A stretch of DNA of 17,131 bases from an uncultured Christensenellaceae bacterium (GCA_910587365.1 CAJUKJ010000011.1:1-17131), one strand, 5' to 3'. Positions 6,851 through 14,308 are shown, counted from the first letter of the stretch. Made by a program: numbers and translations. The notes: a model not told the origin generated them from the sequence alone.

Positions 6851-7220
6851 ATGGTAAATGACCAAAACGGCGAATTTTTAGGAAAAGAGAAAATTTTTAA
6901 ACTAATGCTGAAATTTTGCGTACCGTGTGTGCTTTCTCTATTAGTCAGTGCGCTGTACAATATCGTTGACCAGATTTTTGTTGGAAACAGTGAATTATCC
7001 ACGCTCGGCAATGCGGCGACGGGCGTTGTGTTTCCCATATTTATAATTGCCCAGGGCTTTGCGTGGTATTTCGGCGACGGCTGTGCGGCTTTTCCTCGGC
7101 ATAGACGGTATACTTTTTGCCGCACCTATAGCCGATACGATAGCTATTTTAATTACAGCTGCCCTGACGGTAATTTTTTTCGTCGGTATAAAAAAGAAAA
7201 TCCGGCACAGTGAAGTATAA
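6851..7220 (+). pseudogene. MATE-family efflux transporter, internal deletion plus frame change
   Basis: The start at 6851 has GGAGA seven bases upstream. The first 80 or so codons are a typical MATE N-terminus (FLGKEKIFKLMLKF, then a first membrane segment with SALYNIVDQIFVGN, then GFAWYFGDGCAAF). At about 7090 the reading continues only in another frame, as FLGIDGILFAAPIADTIAIL through to a TAA at 7218-7220, which is the typical MATE C-terminal helix and tail. About 300 residues of the usual 450 are therefore missing and the two ends are out of frame. The gene cannot make a transporter. The cut must be recent, as both remaining ends are well preserved. Confidence 0.85.
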
Positions 7221-7243
7221 AACTGTTGTAAAACAAAATTATT

Positions 7244-7282
7244 TCACGGACTGCCGTTAAGAATAATGATACGTTTTGCCAT
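7244..7282 (-). pseudogene. 5' stub of a flavodoxin-type NADPH-dependent FMN reductase
   Basis: On the minus strand an ATG at 7282 encodes MAKRIIILNGSP and then meets TGA at 7244-7246. A strand followed by the NGSP phosphate-binding loop is the classic N-terminus of flavodoxin-like FMN reductases, which normally continues with RKNGNT. An AAGG sits eight bases before the ATG, and the start overlaps closely with the end of the NTF2-like gene, so the two formed an operon. Everything after the twelfth codon has gone, replaced near 7243 by sequence next to the MATE remnant. Short, but the motif and ribosome site make chance unlikely. Confidence 0.6.
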
Positions 7283-7286
7283 TTTA

Positions 7287-7661
7287 TCAACCTTTTTTAA
7301 TCGTATTTGAATTCTGGTTGTACGCTTTTGCAACGCATTTCCATTCGCCGTTTATCTTCAAAAGCAAAAGATAGTCGGTAAAATCTATGCGGTTGCCACG
7401 ACCTTCTTCGAGAACGCGCACAACGGCAAGCGTTTCTTCCAACGCGATAACGTCAATACGCGCTTTGAAATTCTTGTCGCCGCCGACGGTATCAACGTTA
7501 TGGTAAAACTGCCGTATCGAACCGTGTTCAAGCTCGCCGTCCAGATAACCGAATAATACCGCCTCGTCAACAAATAACTTTTTTGCGTGCGCGCTGTTGC
7601 CTTCCGCAACGCTCTTTACATGGCTTACGTTTCGGGTCGGCTTTTCGACGACTATATCCAC
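7287..7661 (-). pseudogene. NTF2-like (putative lumazine-binding type) protein, 5' end replaced
   Basis: From about 7623 downwards the minus strand encodes a small NTF2-like/SnoaL-like protein of the putative lumazine-binding type: VKSVAEGNSAHAKKLF, LFGYLDGELEHGS, then RIDFTDYLLLLKINGEWKCVAKAY. The open frame can be extended to a GTG at 7661, but no Shine-Dalgarno precedes it, and the first 12 or so codons are the complement of rtcB sequence. The true start has therefore been lost in a rearrangement. The missing part is short (roughly 10-15 residues), so a product made from another start is not excluded. Function in this family is generally unknown. Confidence 0.65.
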
Positions 7662-8174
7662 GATATGAAGCTTATTCAGCAGTTTGCCGTGTTAAACAGG
7701 CAAGCTATGGTTGACGAAATAGTCAATGGTCTTAATCTTACTATAATTGACGGTTTTACTACCGTTCATAATTATATCGACATTGAAAAAATGATATTAA
7801 GAAAGGGCGCAGTTTCTGCGCGGAAGGGAGAAAGGTTACTTATTCCAATCAATATGCGCGACGGTTCGCTTATTTGTACAGGTAAGGGTAACAAGGACTG
7901 GAACCAAAGCGCACCTCACGGCGCGGGCAGGCTTATGAGCCGCAGCATGGCGTTCGGAACTTTGACTATGGAGCAGTTTGAAAGAGAGATGCGCGGTATA
8001 TATTCCACGTCAGTTACTCCGAACACATTAGACGAAAGTCCTATGGCATATAAACGGCTTGAGGATATTGTAGATAATATTTCTCCCACTGTAAATATAG
8101 TAAAAAGAATTACGCCCGTGTATAACTTTAAGGCTAACGAGCAGGCAAGTAAATACGGTAAAAGGAAAAAGTAA
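7626..8174 (+). pseudogene. rtcB: RNA ligase RtcB, 5' half missing
   Basis: The plus frame from about 7626 to the TAA at 8172-8174 encodes the C-terminal part of RtcB, the GTP-dependent ligase that joins 3'-phosphate and 5'-hydroxyl RNA ends. Recognisable are LFDDYIHDMKLIQQFAVLNR, RKGAVSARKGERLLIPINMR, and APHGAGRLMSR, which holds the histidine that carries GMP. The last residues (PVYNFKA) are the normal end of the family. About half of the usual 400 or more residues, including the N-terminal manganese-binding Cys/His set, are missing. Upstream is antisense NTF2-like sequence without a start signal. It should be inactive unless an intact copy exists elsewhere. Confidence 0.85.
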
Positions 8175-8175
8175 A

Positions 8176-8207
8176 AAACCGTCCGCGGAAACTTCCGCGG
8201 ACGGTTT
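8176..8207. terminator. Bidirectional terminator between rtcB remnant and ktrA
   Basis: A perfect 14-bp GC-rich stem (8176-8189 with 8194-8207) has an AACT loop. On the minus strand it is followed by a T-rich run, so it chiefly serves ktrA. The plus side ends in TTTGCG and is weaker. Confidence 0.85.
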
Positions 8208-8214
8208 GCGCTTA

Positions 8215-8910
8215 TTAATTTAAGCGTTTTGCTTTTCTGACTTTAAGGTTGCCCTTTTGGTTGGTTTTGTTTGTAAACGCAAGTATTTTATCCGTAGAAC
8301 CGAATGCAAGTATATGGTCGCCGTCCTCGAAAACGTAGTTGGGACCGGGGGAGGGGACTATATTTTTGCCTTTTTTGATTAAAAGCACGTTAAGCCCGTA
8401 TTTTGCACGGGGGTTTTCGTCTACAAGCGTCTTGCCGTGCCATCTTTCGGGGACGGCGATTTCAAATATCGAATATTCGTTATCAACTTCTATATAGTCG
8501 TAAACGTTTTCCATATTCAGCTTTACGGCAAGCTTTTCGGCGATGTCGCGGTTGGGGTAAACCACTTCGTCCGCGCCCACGCGCAACAGGAACTTGCGCT
8601 GTATCTGCGTATCCGCGCGGGAAACGACATATTTCGCGCCTAAGTCTTTTAATATCGAAGTAATTTCAAGCGAGGACTGGAAATCGTCGCTTATGGCGAC
8701 TACACATACGTCGAACGAGGGGATGTCCATTGCTTTAAGATTATCCTCGTTCATACAGTTTGCTATTAAAGCGTTGCGGTACTTGGGCGCAAGCGAGTTT
8801 ATAACGTCTTCGTCCTTGTCGACTATCATCACTTCGTCGCCCATATTTATAAGCTTTTCCCCGAGCGTTTGCCCGAACTTGCCCATACCTATAAGTAAAA
8901 CGGTCTTCAT
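8215..8910 (-). CDS. ktrA: Potassium uptake regulatory subunit KtrA (RCK domain)
   Basis: The 231-residue protein is a cytosolic gating subunit. The N-terminal RCK_N Rossmann domain shows GMGKFG at 8-13 and the acidic end of strand 2 at VDKD (30-33), for nucleotide binding. The C-terminal third, after about residue 140, fits an RCK_C domain, the site that binds cyclic di-AMP in several Firmicutes. The start at 8910 is chosen because GGAGG lies five bases upstream; a longer frame to 8985 starts within intergenic hairpins. It follows ktrB on the same strand after a 206-bp gap filled with hairpins, and together they form the KtrAB potassium importer. Confidence 0.92.
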   Translation of the reverse strand: MKTVLLIGMGKFGQTLGEKLINMGDEVMIVDKDEDVINSLAPKYRNALIANCMNEDNLKAMDIPSFDVCVVAISDDFQSSLEITSILKDLGAKYVVSRADTQIQRKFLLRVGADEVVYPNRDIAEKLAVKLNMENVYDYIEVDNEYSIFEIAVPERWHGKTLVDENPRAKYGLNVLLIKKGKNIVPSPGPNYVFEDGDHILAFGSTDKILAFTNKTNQKGNLKVRKAKRLN

Positions 8911-9116
8911 AAAAACCTCCAAAAAAATTAAATTAACGTTGCCGCCCAAAATAACATTTTGGGCAGGCAGACCGCATTTGCGCATACTTGCGCCTCAGCG
9001 GATTGAATGTCCGCAATTAAATAAAAAGTTTGCCCGTATGATTGCGGACAGAAAGGCAGAGCCTTTCAAATCGCGGAAATTGTCGCGCGCAGAATAGCGC
9101 GAGAATTTCGTGAACC
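8911..9116 (-). repeat. ktrB-ktrA spacer with five consecutive hairpins
   Basis: Stems are at 8944-8951/8957-8964 (8 bp), 8980-8983/8990-8993, 9008-9017/9041-9050 (10 bp, 23-nt loop), 9051-9057/9061-9067 (7 bp) and 9077-9088/9097-9108 (5+6 bp with one mismatch). None ends in a clear T tract on the minus strand, so they look like mRNA structures or repeat elements rather than terminators. I do not recognise a known riboswitch consensus. Confidence 0.6.
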
Positions 9117-10469
9117 TTATCCAATCAGCAGCGAATCGACGGGTTTTCTTATTTCCGCGGCGGTCTTTGTTTCGCCGAGGGCGAGCGCGAGGGTCAAAAT
9201 TCCTACCCTGCCCGCGTACATCAACAGTATAATTAAAATTTTAGACGCAATTCCGAGCGTAGGCGTAAGCGACATACTAAGTCCGGTGTTGCTTAGTGCG
9301 GAAACGCATTCAAACAGAATTTCTTTAAATAGTCCTTCGGGTTCAATTGCGCAAATTATAAGCGTGCAAGCAATAAGTATCATAAAGCACGCAGCCAATA
9401 TCGCAAGAGCCTGTGAAAGCAGCGAATAGTCAATACGTCTTTTGCCGATGTTTATATCCCTGCGGCCGCGGAATACCGCAAGCATACCCATTATAATAAC
9501 GGCAAAGGTTCCAACCCTTATGCCGCCTGCGGTCGAGCCTGACCCGCCGCCTATGAACATAAGTAAAACGGTCAGTAAATACCCACTGTCCGAAACGGTA
9601 GTGTAATCGGTAGAGGCAAAGCCCGCCGTGCGTGGCGTTACGGAGTTAAAGAATGACGCAAGCAGCTTTTGCCCGAAATTAAAGCCTTCGTAAGAGGGGT
9701 TGTTCCATTCAAACAGCAGAAATAAAAACGTTCCTGTTATTATAAGTACGCAATTTACAACGAGTACGACCTTCGTATTAAGCTGATACTTTTTGAAATT
9801 TAGCTTGCAGTCAAGCATATCGCCCCATACGCAAAAGCCCAGACCGCCCAAAATTATCAGTGCGGCAATGGTAAGCGATACAAGCGGGTCGGCAATGTAT
9901 GCGGTAAGCGAAACGAAGCCGCCGTTCTGGGGCGTACCCATTAAATCGAAGCCCGCGTTGCAGAATGCTGAAATCGAGTGCCATATTGAAAAATATATAC
10001 CGTTTGCCGCGCCGAATTCGGGGATAAAGCGAATCATCAAAACAAGCGCGCCTATCGTTTCGCATATTGCCGTTCCGATGACTATACGCTTCAAAAGCGT
10101 GCCAATGCCGTTTGGTTTTCCGCGTGAGTCAAGTATAAACGCATTTTTACTACCCATTCCCAAGCCGCGTTTGAATATGAGGAATGCGGCGGAAACCAGC
10201 GTCATAAACCCAAGTCCGCTTGCCTGTATCAAAATGAGTATTACCAGTTGCCCGAACAGCGTCCAATGCGTTGCAATGTCATAAGGGGTAAGTCCCGTTA
10301 TGCAGACTGCCGAAGCCGCGGTAAAAAGCGCGTCCAGATAGGAGGTGCTTTGTCCGCTTTTCGTTGCAAACGGCAGGATAAGCAGAACGCTTCCTATAAC
10401 CGTTCCCGCAAGATACGCCAGTGCAAGAATTTGCCAGACGGAAAGTTTTAGTCTTTTTTTACCTTTCAT
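9117..10469 (-). CDS. ktrB: Potassium uptake transporter KtrB (TrkH/KtrB family)
   Basis: This 450-residue membrane protein has four pore repeats with selectivity-filter glycines at CITGLT (G59), CNAGFD (G173), RTAGFA (G283) and SNTGLS (G396). The flexible gating loop GGGSGSTAGG at 307-316 is the family hallmark. Eight membrane segments and four pore helices fill the sequence, and the length is normal. It imports K+ with Na+ or H+ coupling and is gated by the KtrA ring. The ATG at 10469 has only a weak ribosome site. A consensus promoter lies about 115 bp upstream, leaving a structured leader. It is transcribed divergently from glmM. Confidence 0.95.
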   Translation of the reverse strand: MKGKKRLKLSVWQILALAYLAGTVIGSVLLILPFATKSGQSTSYLDALFTAASAVCITGLTPYDIATHWTLFGQLVILILIQASGLGFMTLVSAAFLIFKRGLGMGSKNAFILDSRGKPNGIGTLLKRIVIGTAICETIGALVLMIRFIPEFGAANGIYFSIWHSISAFCNAGFDLMGTPQNGGFVSLTAYIADPLVSLTIAALIILGGLGFCVWGDMLDCKLNFKKYQLNTKVVLVVNCVLIITGTFLFLLFEWNNPSYEGFNFGQKLLASFFNSVTPRTAGFASTDYTTVSDSGYLLTVLLMFIGGGSGSTAGGIRVGTFAVIIMGMLAVFRGRRDINIGKRRIDYSLLSQALAILAACFMILIACTLIICAIEPEGLFKEILFECVSALSNTGLSMSLTPTLGIASKILIILLMYAGRVGILTLALALGETKTAAEIRKPVDSLLIG

Positions 10470-10489
10470 TTGCTTTTTGTTTCAAGTGT

Positions 10490-10576
10490 GCGTCCGCAGA
10501 TATGAACGGACGCGCCATATGTTTTTTATATGCGCCGCGGTAAACGTGTGCCGCGGTGCAAGGGGATAAGTTCCCT
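10490..10576 (-). promoter_or_regulatory. Structured 5' leader of ktrB: four hairpins in series
   Basis: Inverted repeats lie at 10490-10496/10507-10513 (7 bp), 10512-10520/10528-10535 (GCGC and ATAT with one bulge), 10532-10540/10551-10559 (CCGCGG core, 9 bp) and 10561-10566/10571-10576. The second and third share bases 10532-10535 and cannot form fully at once, so the leader has two alternative folds. It starts about ten bases after the ktrB -10 box and ends about 20 bases before the ATG. It does not match the c-di-AMP riboswitch as I remember it. Confidence 0.5.
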
Positions 10577-10590
10577 CAAAATACTACCTA

Positions 10591-10619
10591 ATTATAAGTA
10601 TTTGCAAAACAAATGTCAA
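10591..10619 (-). promoter_or_regulatory. Consensus promoter of ktrBA
   Basis: On the minus strand TTGACA (10614-10619) and TATAAT (10591-10596) are both perfect, with a 17-base spacer. Transcription should begin near 10584, giving a leader of about 115 nt. Confidence 0.9.
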
Positions 10620-10660
10620 GTTTTACGAGTGTGTTAAACTTTTAACCTTTTTTGCATTTA

Positions 10661-10674
10661 AAAGCATATGCTTT
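10661..10674. promoter_or_regulatory. 14-bp perfect palindrome upstream of glmM
   Basis: AAAGCATATGCTTT is self-complementary throughout. It lies about 50 bp before the glmM start, in the region where its promoter should be; only weak boxes are visible (TTTGCA at 10651, TATGGT at 10674). It could be an operator, but chance in A/T-rich DNA is possible. Confidence 0.3.
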
Positions 10675-10712
10675 ATGGTAAGTAATGCGCCGTAGCTGAT
10701 ATGTATGGCGGG

Positions 10713-10717
10713 GGAGG
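10713..10717 (+). promoter_or_regulatory. Ribosome binding site that points to an AUA start for glmM
   Basis: GGGGAGG ends seven bases before ATA (10725). It lies inside the reading frame that would be used from the upstream ATG at 10701, where it would have no purpose. This is the main argument for initiation at 10725. Confidence 0.65.
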
Positions 10718-10724
10718 TGCGGTT

Positions 10725-12047
10725 ATAGGCAAGTATTTCGGAACGGACGGGTTCAGGGGCGAAGCGGGTGTAACAATTACTGCCCGACACGCCTACAAGG
10801 TCGGCGTTGTATTGGGGTATCTTTTCGGGCGAGGTAAAGGCAAATGCCGTGCCGTAATCGGCAAGGACACCCGTCTTTCCTCCTATATGCTCGAAGACGC
10901 GCTTTGCGCGGGGCTTACGGCTTCGGGTGCGGACGCGTACATTCTTCACGTTACCACTACCCCTTCGGTGTCGTATATAACGCGTTGCGACGGGTTCGAC
11001 TGCGGAATAATGATTTCCGCCAGCCATAATCCATATTACGATAACGGCATAAAGATTATGAACAGTCAGGGGGAAAAGCTTGAAGACGGCGTTCTTAACG
11101 TTATTGAGGACTATTTGGACGGTAATTTTGTCGAAATTCCGCTTGCCAGCGGAGTAAATATCGGCAGGACTGTCGATTATATTTCGGGAAGAAACCGCTA
11201 CATTGGTCATTTAATATCTCTGTCCACCTGCTCCTATAAGGGGCTTCGCGTAGGCATTGACGCTGCAAACGGCAGTGCGTTTATGATTGCAAGAAGCGTT
11301 TTCGACGCGCTTGGCGCAAAGACCTTCGTTATAGGCGATTCTCCCAACGGAACAAACGTAAACGACGGCGTCGGTTCTACCCATATCGAAAAGCTTGCAA
11401 ATCTTGTCAAGGAAAACGGTCTTGATATCGGCTTTGCTTTCGATGGCGACGCGGACAGGTGCATCGGAGTTGACGAGCGCGGCGAAGTTATGACGGGCGA
11501 CGAAGAGCTTTATATCTGCGCCGACTATTTTAAATCCCGCGGGGAGCTTTCGGGCGACAAAATAGTATGTACGGTTATGAGCAACGGCGGTCTTATACAA
11601 AGTCTTGAAGCTAAGGGAATAAGCTGCGAAGTATGTGAAGTCGGCGACAAAAACGTATGCGACAGAATGAACACGGCGTCCGCCGTTCTCGGAGGCGAGC
11701 GTAGCGGTCACGTCGTGTTTTCCAAATACGAATCCACCGGCGACGGGCTTGTTACCGCCATTATGATTATGGAAGCACTCGTCGAGCGCAAGTGCAAGGC
11801 TTCCGACCTGTTAAAGGGTTACAAAAGCTTTCCGCAGGTCAGCGTCAACGTTCCCGTTAAAGATAAATATGCGGTTGCCGCAGCTCTTGCGGATGTTACC
11901 GAAAAGGTCAGGCACAGCCTCGGCGTGCGTATGGTCGTCCGCCCTTCGGGGACCGAACAGCTTATACGCATAATGGCGGAAGGCGAAAGCTACGAAAATT
12001 GCGTTACGGCTTGCGGCGAAATCCGCGCTGCCGCGGAAACGCTTTGA
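10725..12047 (+). CDS. glmM: Phosphoglucosamine mutase GlmM
   Basis: The enzyme converts glucosamine-6-phosphate to glucosamine-1-phosphate for UDP-GlcNAc and cell-wall synthesis. The phosphohexomutase motifs are all present: FGTDGFRG at the N-terminus, the phosphoserine loop ISASHNP (Ser100 when counted from 10725), the metal loop DGDADRC and the C-terminal phosphate loop RPSGTEQLIR. An ATG exists at 10701, but it has no ribosome site and adds eight residues not seen in the family. Family members begin M-G-K-Y-F-G-T-D-G, and that Met position is an ATA codon at 10725-10727, seven bases after GGAGG (10713-10717). I therefore place the start there; 10701 is the alternative. It is followed by glmS after 23 bp. 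Confidence 0.9.
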   Translation: MGKYFGTDGFRGEAGVTITARHAYKVGVVLGYLFGRGKGKCRAVIGKDTRLSSYMLEDALCAGLTASGADAYILHVTTTPSVSYITRCDGFDCGIMISASHNPYYDNGIKIMNSQGEKLEDGVLNVIEDYLDGNFVEIPLASGVNIGRTVDYISGRNRYIGHLISLSTCSYKGLRVGIDAANGSAFMIARSVFDALGAKTFVIGDSPNGTNVNDGVGSTHIEKLANLVKENGLDIGFAFDGDADRCIGVDERGEVMTGDEELYICADYFKSRGELSGDKIVCTVMSNGGLIQSLEAKGISCEVCEVGDKNVCDRMNTASAVLGGERSGHVVFSKYESTGDGLVTAIMIMEALVERKCKASDLLKGYKSFPQVSVNVPVKDKYAVAAALADVTEKVRHSLGVRMVVRPSGTEQLIRIMAEGESYENCVTACGEIRAAAETL

Positions 12048-12070
12048 ATGGGATATGCAGGAGTGTAAAT

Positions 12071-13834
12071 ATGTGCGGAATAGTAGGTTATACGGGCGGA
12101 CGCAGAGCGTCGGAAATAATTTACGAAGGACTTAAACAGCTTGAATACCGCGGTTACGATTCCGCGGGCATCGCAACCCTTTCGGGCGGCAATATTACTG
12201 TTGTAAAAAGACAGGGCAGAGTCAACGCTTTGGAAAATTGCATAGGGGATATATCGGGTTCAACCGGCATAGGTCACACCCGCTGGGCTACCCACGGCAA
12301 GCCCTCGGACATAAACGCCCACCCGCACTCGGCAGGAAAATTTGCCGTGGTGCATAACGGCATTATAGAAAATTATGCTTATTTGAAGGAGCGGTTTTTC
12401 AAGGACGTAAGCTTTACTTCGCAAACCGACAGCGAGATTATAGTAAGACTTCTTGACGCATTCTATTCGGGGAATTTATTGTCTGCCATAAACAAAGTCG
12501 GAAGCCTGCTCAAAGGCTCGTATGCAATAGTGGTTATGTGTACAGATTTTAACGGTTTGGTTGTGTTAAAGTACAATAACCCTGCCATAATCGGCTACGG
12601 CTCGGGCGAAAACTTTATTGCAAGCGACTGCCCCGCCCTTGCGGGGTTATGCAGTGAAATTACCATACCCGAAGACGGCGATATTGCTTTTGTAACGAAG
12701 GACGGGGTTGAAATTTACGACGCGGGACTGAACAGGGTTGAAAGACCACGCCTTGAAAATCTTGCCACGCCCGCAAGTCTTGAACTTGGCGATTGCCCCC
12801 ATTATATGCTTAAAGAAATACGCGAAGTCCCTGCGTCGGTCGAAGGCACGGTTTTATCATACCGAACTGCAGAGGCAAAGCTTAAACGCGTTGTAAACGG
12901 CGTAAAGCGTGTTATTATAATAGGCTGCGGAACGGCTTATAACAGCGGGCTTGTCGCCAAACGGTACATAGAAAGCTTTGCGCGTATTCCCGCGGAGGCG
13001 GAGATTGCGGGGGAGTTCAGGTATAAAAACCCTATAATTACCGCCGACACTCTCGTTATAGCCATAAGCCAGAGCGGGGAAACGGCGGACACGGTTGAAG
13101 GGGTTAAGCTTTGTAAATCGCTCGGCGCAAAGGTAATTGCCGTAACCAATTCGCCATATTCGGGTATAACGCGGTATGCCGACGCGGTTGCTCCCGTTAC
13201 CGCAGGCTCGGAAATATGCGTAGCCGCAACCAAAAGCTATACGGGGCAGATTACCGCGCTGTATCTGCTGGCGCATACGATTGCGGGATTAAGCATTGGC
13301 GAGGCTTACGCCCGCCTTGCGGTAATGCCTTCCCTGTGCAAAAAAACGCTTGAATGTGCGGGCATAGATACACTTGCGGATATGTGCGCGCGTTCGGGTG
13401 GAGTGTATTTTTTAGGGCGTGATATCGACTGCGCCGTCGCTGCCGAGGGCAGCTTAAAGCTTAAAGAAGTTTCTTACGTCCCGTGCGAGGGATACCCTGC
13501 GGGAGAGCTTAAACACGGAACTTTGGCACTTATAGATATTAAGGCGGTTGCCGTCGTCATTATAACTTCAAAACATCTTGCGGGCAAAAGCGAAAACGCG
13601 GTCGAGCAGGTGCTTTCCCGCCGCGGTAAAGTTGCAATAATAAGCAATATAGATGGGATTGAAAAGACCTTTGAAGGAAGGGCGCAGGTAATAAAAATAC
13701 CCGCCTGCGACGAAAATTTATCTCCTCTTTTATCGGCAATCGCCGTTCAGCTGCTTGCATACAAAACCGCGCTTTTGCTCGACCGCGACCCTGACAAGCC
13801 ACGCAACCTCGCTAAGAGCGTTACCGTAGAATAA
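12071..13834 (+). CDS. glmS: Glutamine-fructose-6-phosphate aminotransferase GlmS
   Basis: This 587-residue enzyme makes glucosamine-6-phosphate from fructose-6-phosphate and glutamine, the step before GlmM. The start at 12071 puts the catalytic Cys at position 2 (MCGIVGY) and has AGGAG seven bases upstream; earlier in-frame codons belong to glmM. The N-terminal glutaminase domain shows RGYDSAG (27-33), TRWATHG (70-76), HNGIIENY (95-102) and TDSE (119-122). Two SIS domains follow, with SQSGETADT in the first and ELKHGTLALI in the second, and the chain ends LAKSVTVE. No glmS ribozyme is possible in the 23-bp gap, so any feedback must act elsewhere. Confidence 0.97.
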   Translation: MCGIVGYTGGRRASEIIYEGLKQLEYRGYDSAGIATLSGGNITVVKRQGRVNALENCIGDISGSTGIGHTRWATHGKPSDINAHPHSAGKFAVVHNGIIENYAYLKERFFKDVSFTSQTDSEIIVRLLDAFYSGNLLSAINKVGSLLKGSYAIVVMCTDFNGLVVLKYNNPAIIGYGSGENFIASDCPALAGLCSEITIPEDGDIAFVTKDGVEIYDAGLNRVERPRLENLATPASLELGDCPHYMLKEIREVPASVEGTVLSYRTAEAKLKRVVNGVKRVIIIGCGTAYNSGLVAKRYIESFARIPAEAEIAGEFRYKNPIITADTLVIAISQSGETADTVEGVKLCKSLGAKVIAVTNSPYSGITRYADAVAPVTAGSEICVAATKSYTGQITALYLLAHTIAGLSIGEAYARLAVMPSLCKKTLECAGIDTLADMCARSGGVYFLGRDIDCAVAAEGSLKLKEVSYVPCEGYPAGELKHGTLALIDIKAVAVVIITSKHLAGKSENAVEQVLSRRGKVAIISNIDGIEKTFEGRAQVIKIPACDENLSPLLSAIAVQLLAYKTALLLDRDPDKPRNLAKSVTVE

Positions 13835-13841
13835 AAATATG

Positions 13842-13873
13842 AAAGTCCTTGGATTGTTTATCCAAGGACTTTT
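13842..13873 (+). terminator. Terminator after glmMS
   Basis: A perfect 13-bp stem (13842-13854 with 13860-13872) with loop TGTTT ends in a T run. Only nine bases separate it from the stop of the convergent XRE gene, and its A-rich 5' flank may serve that gene too. Confidence 0.85.
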
Positions 13874-13881
13874 CAAAATAC

Positions 13882-14187
13882 TTATTTTGTGTTTTTCATT
13901 AAATCAATAAAAGAATTTTTTCTGTCAGTCGGTAGTTTATTCAGAATTTCTATAATTTCTTTATCTTGATTATAGCTTTTGTAGTTATCTGCAAAGAACT
14001 CTGCACAAGTAATATTCAGCTGTTCTAAAATTTTTAAAAATACAGGCAAGGATAAAGTAAAATTTCCGCTTTCAATTTGGTTGATATAAGTAGGACTTTT
14101 ATCTATTCTGGAACTTAATTCCCGTGCCGAAATATTATATTTATTTCTGTAATACCAAATTCTTAAAGCTATTTCTTTTATGCTCAT
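13882..14187 (-). CDS. XRE-family helix-turn-helix regulator
   Basis: The 101-residue protein has a HTH_3/Cro-C1-type domain from about residue 5 to 62: a first helix with LRIWYYRNKYN, the turn-containing ISARELSSRIDKSPTYINQIESG and a closing helix with LPVFLKILEQL. A short C-terminal tail of about 35 residues contains ILNKLPTDRKNSFIDLM, a helix often found at the end of such small regulators. The ATG at 14187 is preceded by GAGGTG. It reads divergently from the secreted-protein gene, and the space between holds repeated ATTAGT/ACTAAT motifs, so it probably represses itself, its neighbour, or both. Its effector is unknown. Confidence 0.85.
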   Translation of the reverse strand: MSIKEIALRIWYYRNKYNISARELSSRIDKSPTYINQIESGNFTLSLPVFLKILEQLNITCAEFFADNYKSYNQDKEIIEILNKLPTDRKNSFIDLMKNTK

Positions 14188-14207
14188 ATTTGCACCTCAT
14201 ATATCAG

Positions 14208-14216
14208 TTTATAGCA
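14208..14216 (-). promoter_or_regulatory. Extended -10 promoter of the XRE gene
   Basis: On the minus strand TGC-TATAAA (14208-14216) forms an extended -10 box; no good -35 is seen. Transcription would start only about 12-15 bases before the start codon, so the leader is little more than the ribosome site. Confidence 0.5.
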
Positions 14217-14233
14217 TTTGTCGCTTTACCCCG

Positions 14234-14308
14234 ATTAGTGAAAACTTAAAATTTTATTAATATTGTTCAAATGATTAGTTTCAGCTAATTATTTGACTTT
14301 ATACTAAT
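14234..14308. promoter_or_regulatory. Repeated ATTAGT/ACTAAT motifs, candidate XRE operator
   Basis: ATTAGT is at 14234-14239 and 14274-14279, and its complement ACTAAT is at 14303-14308, within the spacer of the plus promoter. ATTAG (14274-14278) and CTAAT (14285-14289) also form an inverted repeat just ahead of the -35 box. The placement between two divergent promoters suits a repressor site. Confidence 0.4.

Noticed and set aside
8911..8985. Longer N-terminus for KtrA from 8985
   Set aside because: GGAGG is five bases before the ATG at 8910 and the Rossmann strand starts there; the extension crosses a hairpin.
10470..10724. glmS ribozyme upstream of glmM-glmS
   Set aside because: The conserved core as I remember it is not visible, and the glmM-glmS gap is only 23 bp.
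10623..11711. Long minus-strand frames opposite glmM
   Set aside because: Shadows of a well-supported gene with no ribosome sites or domain character.
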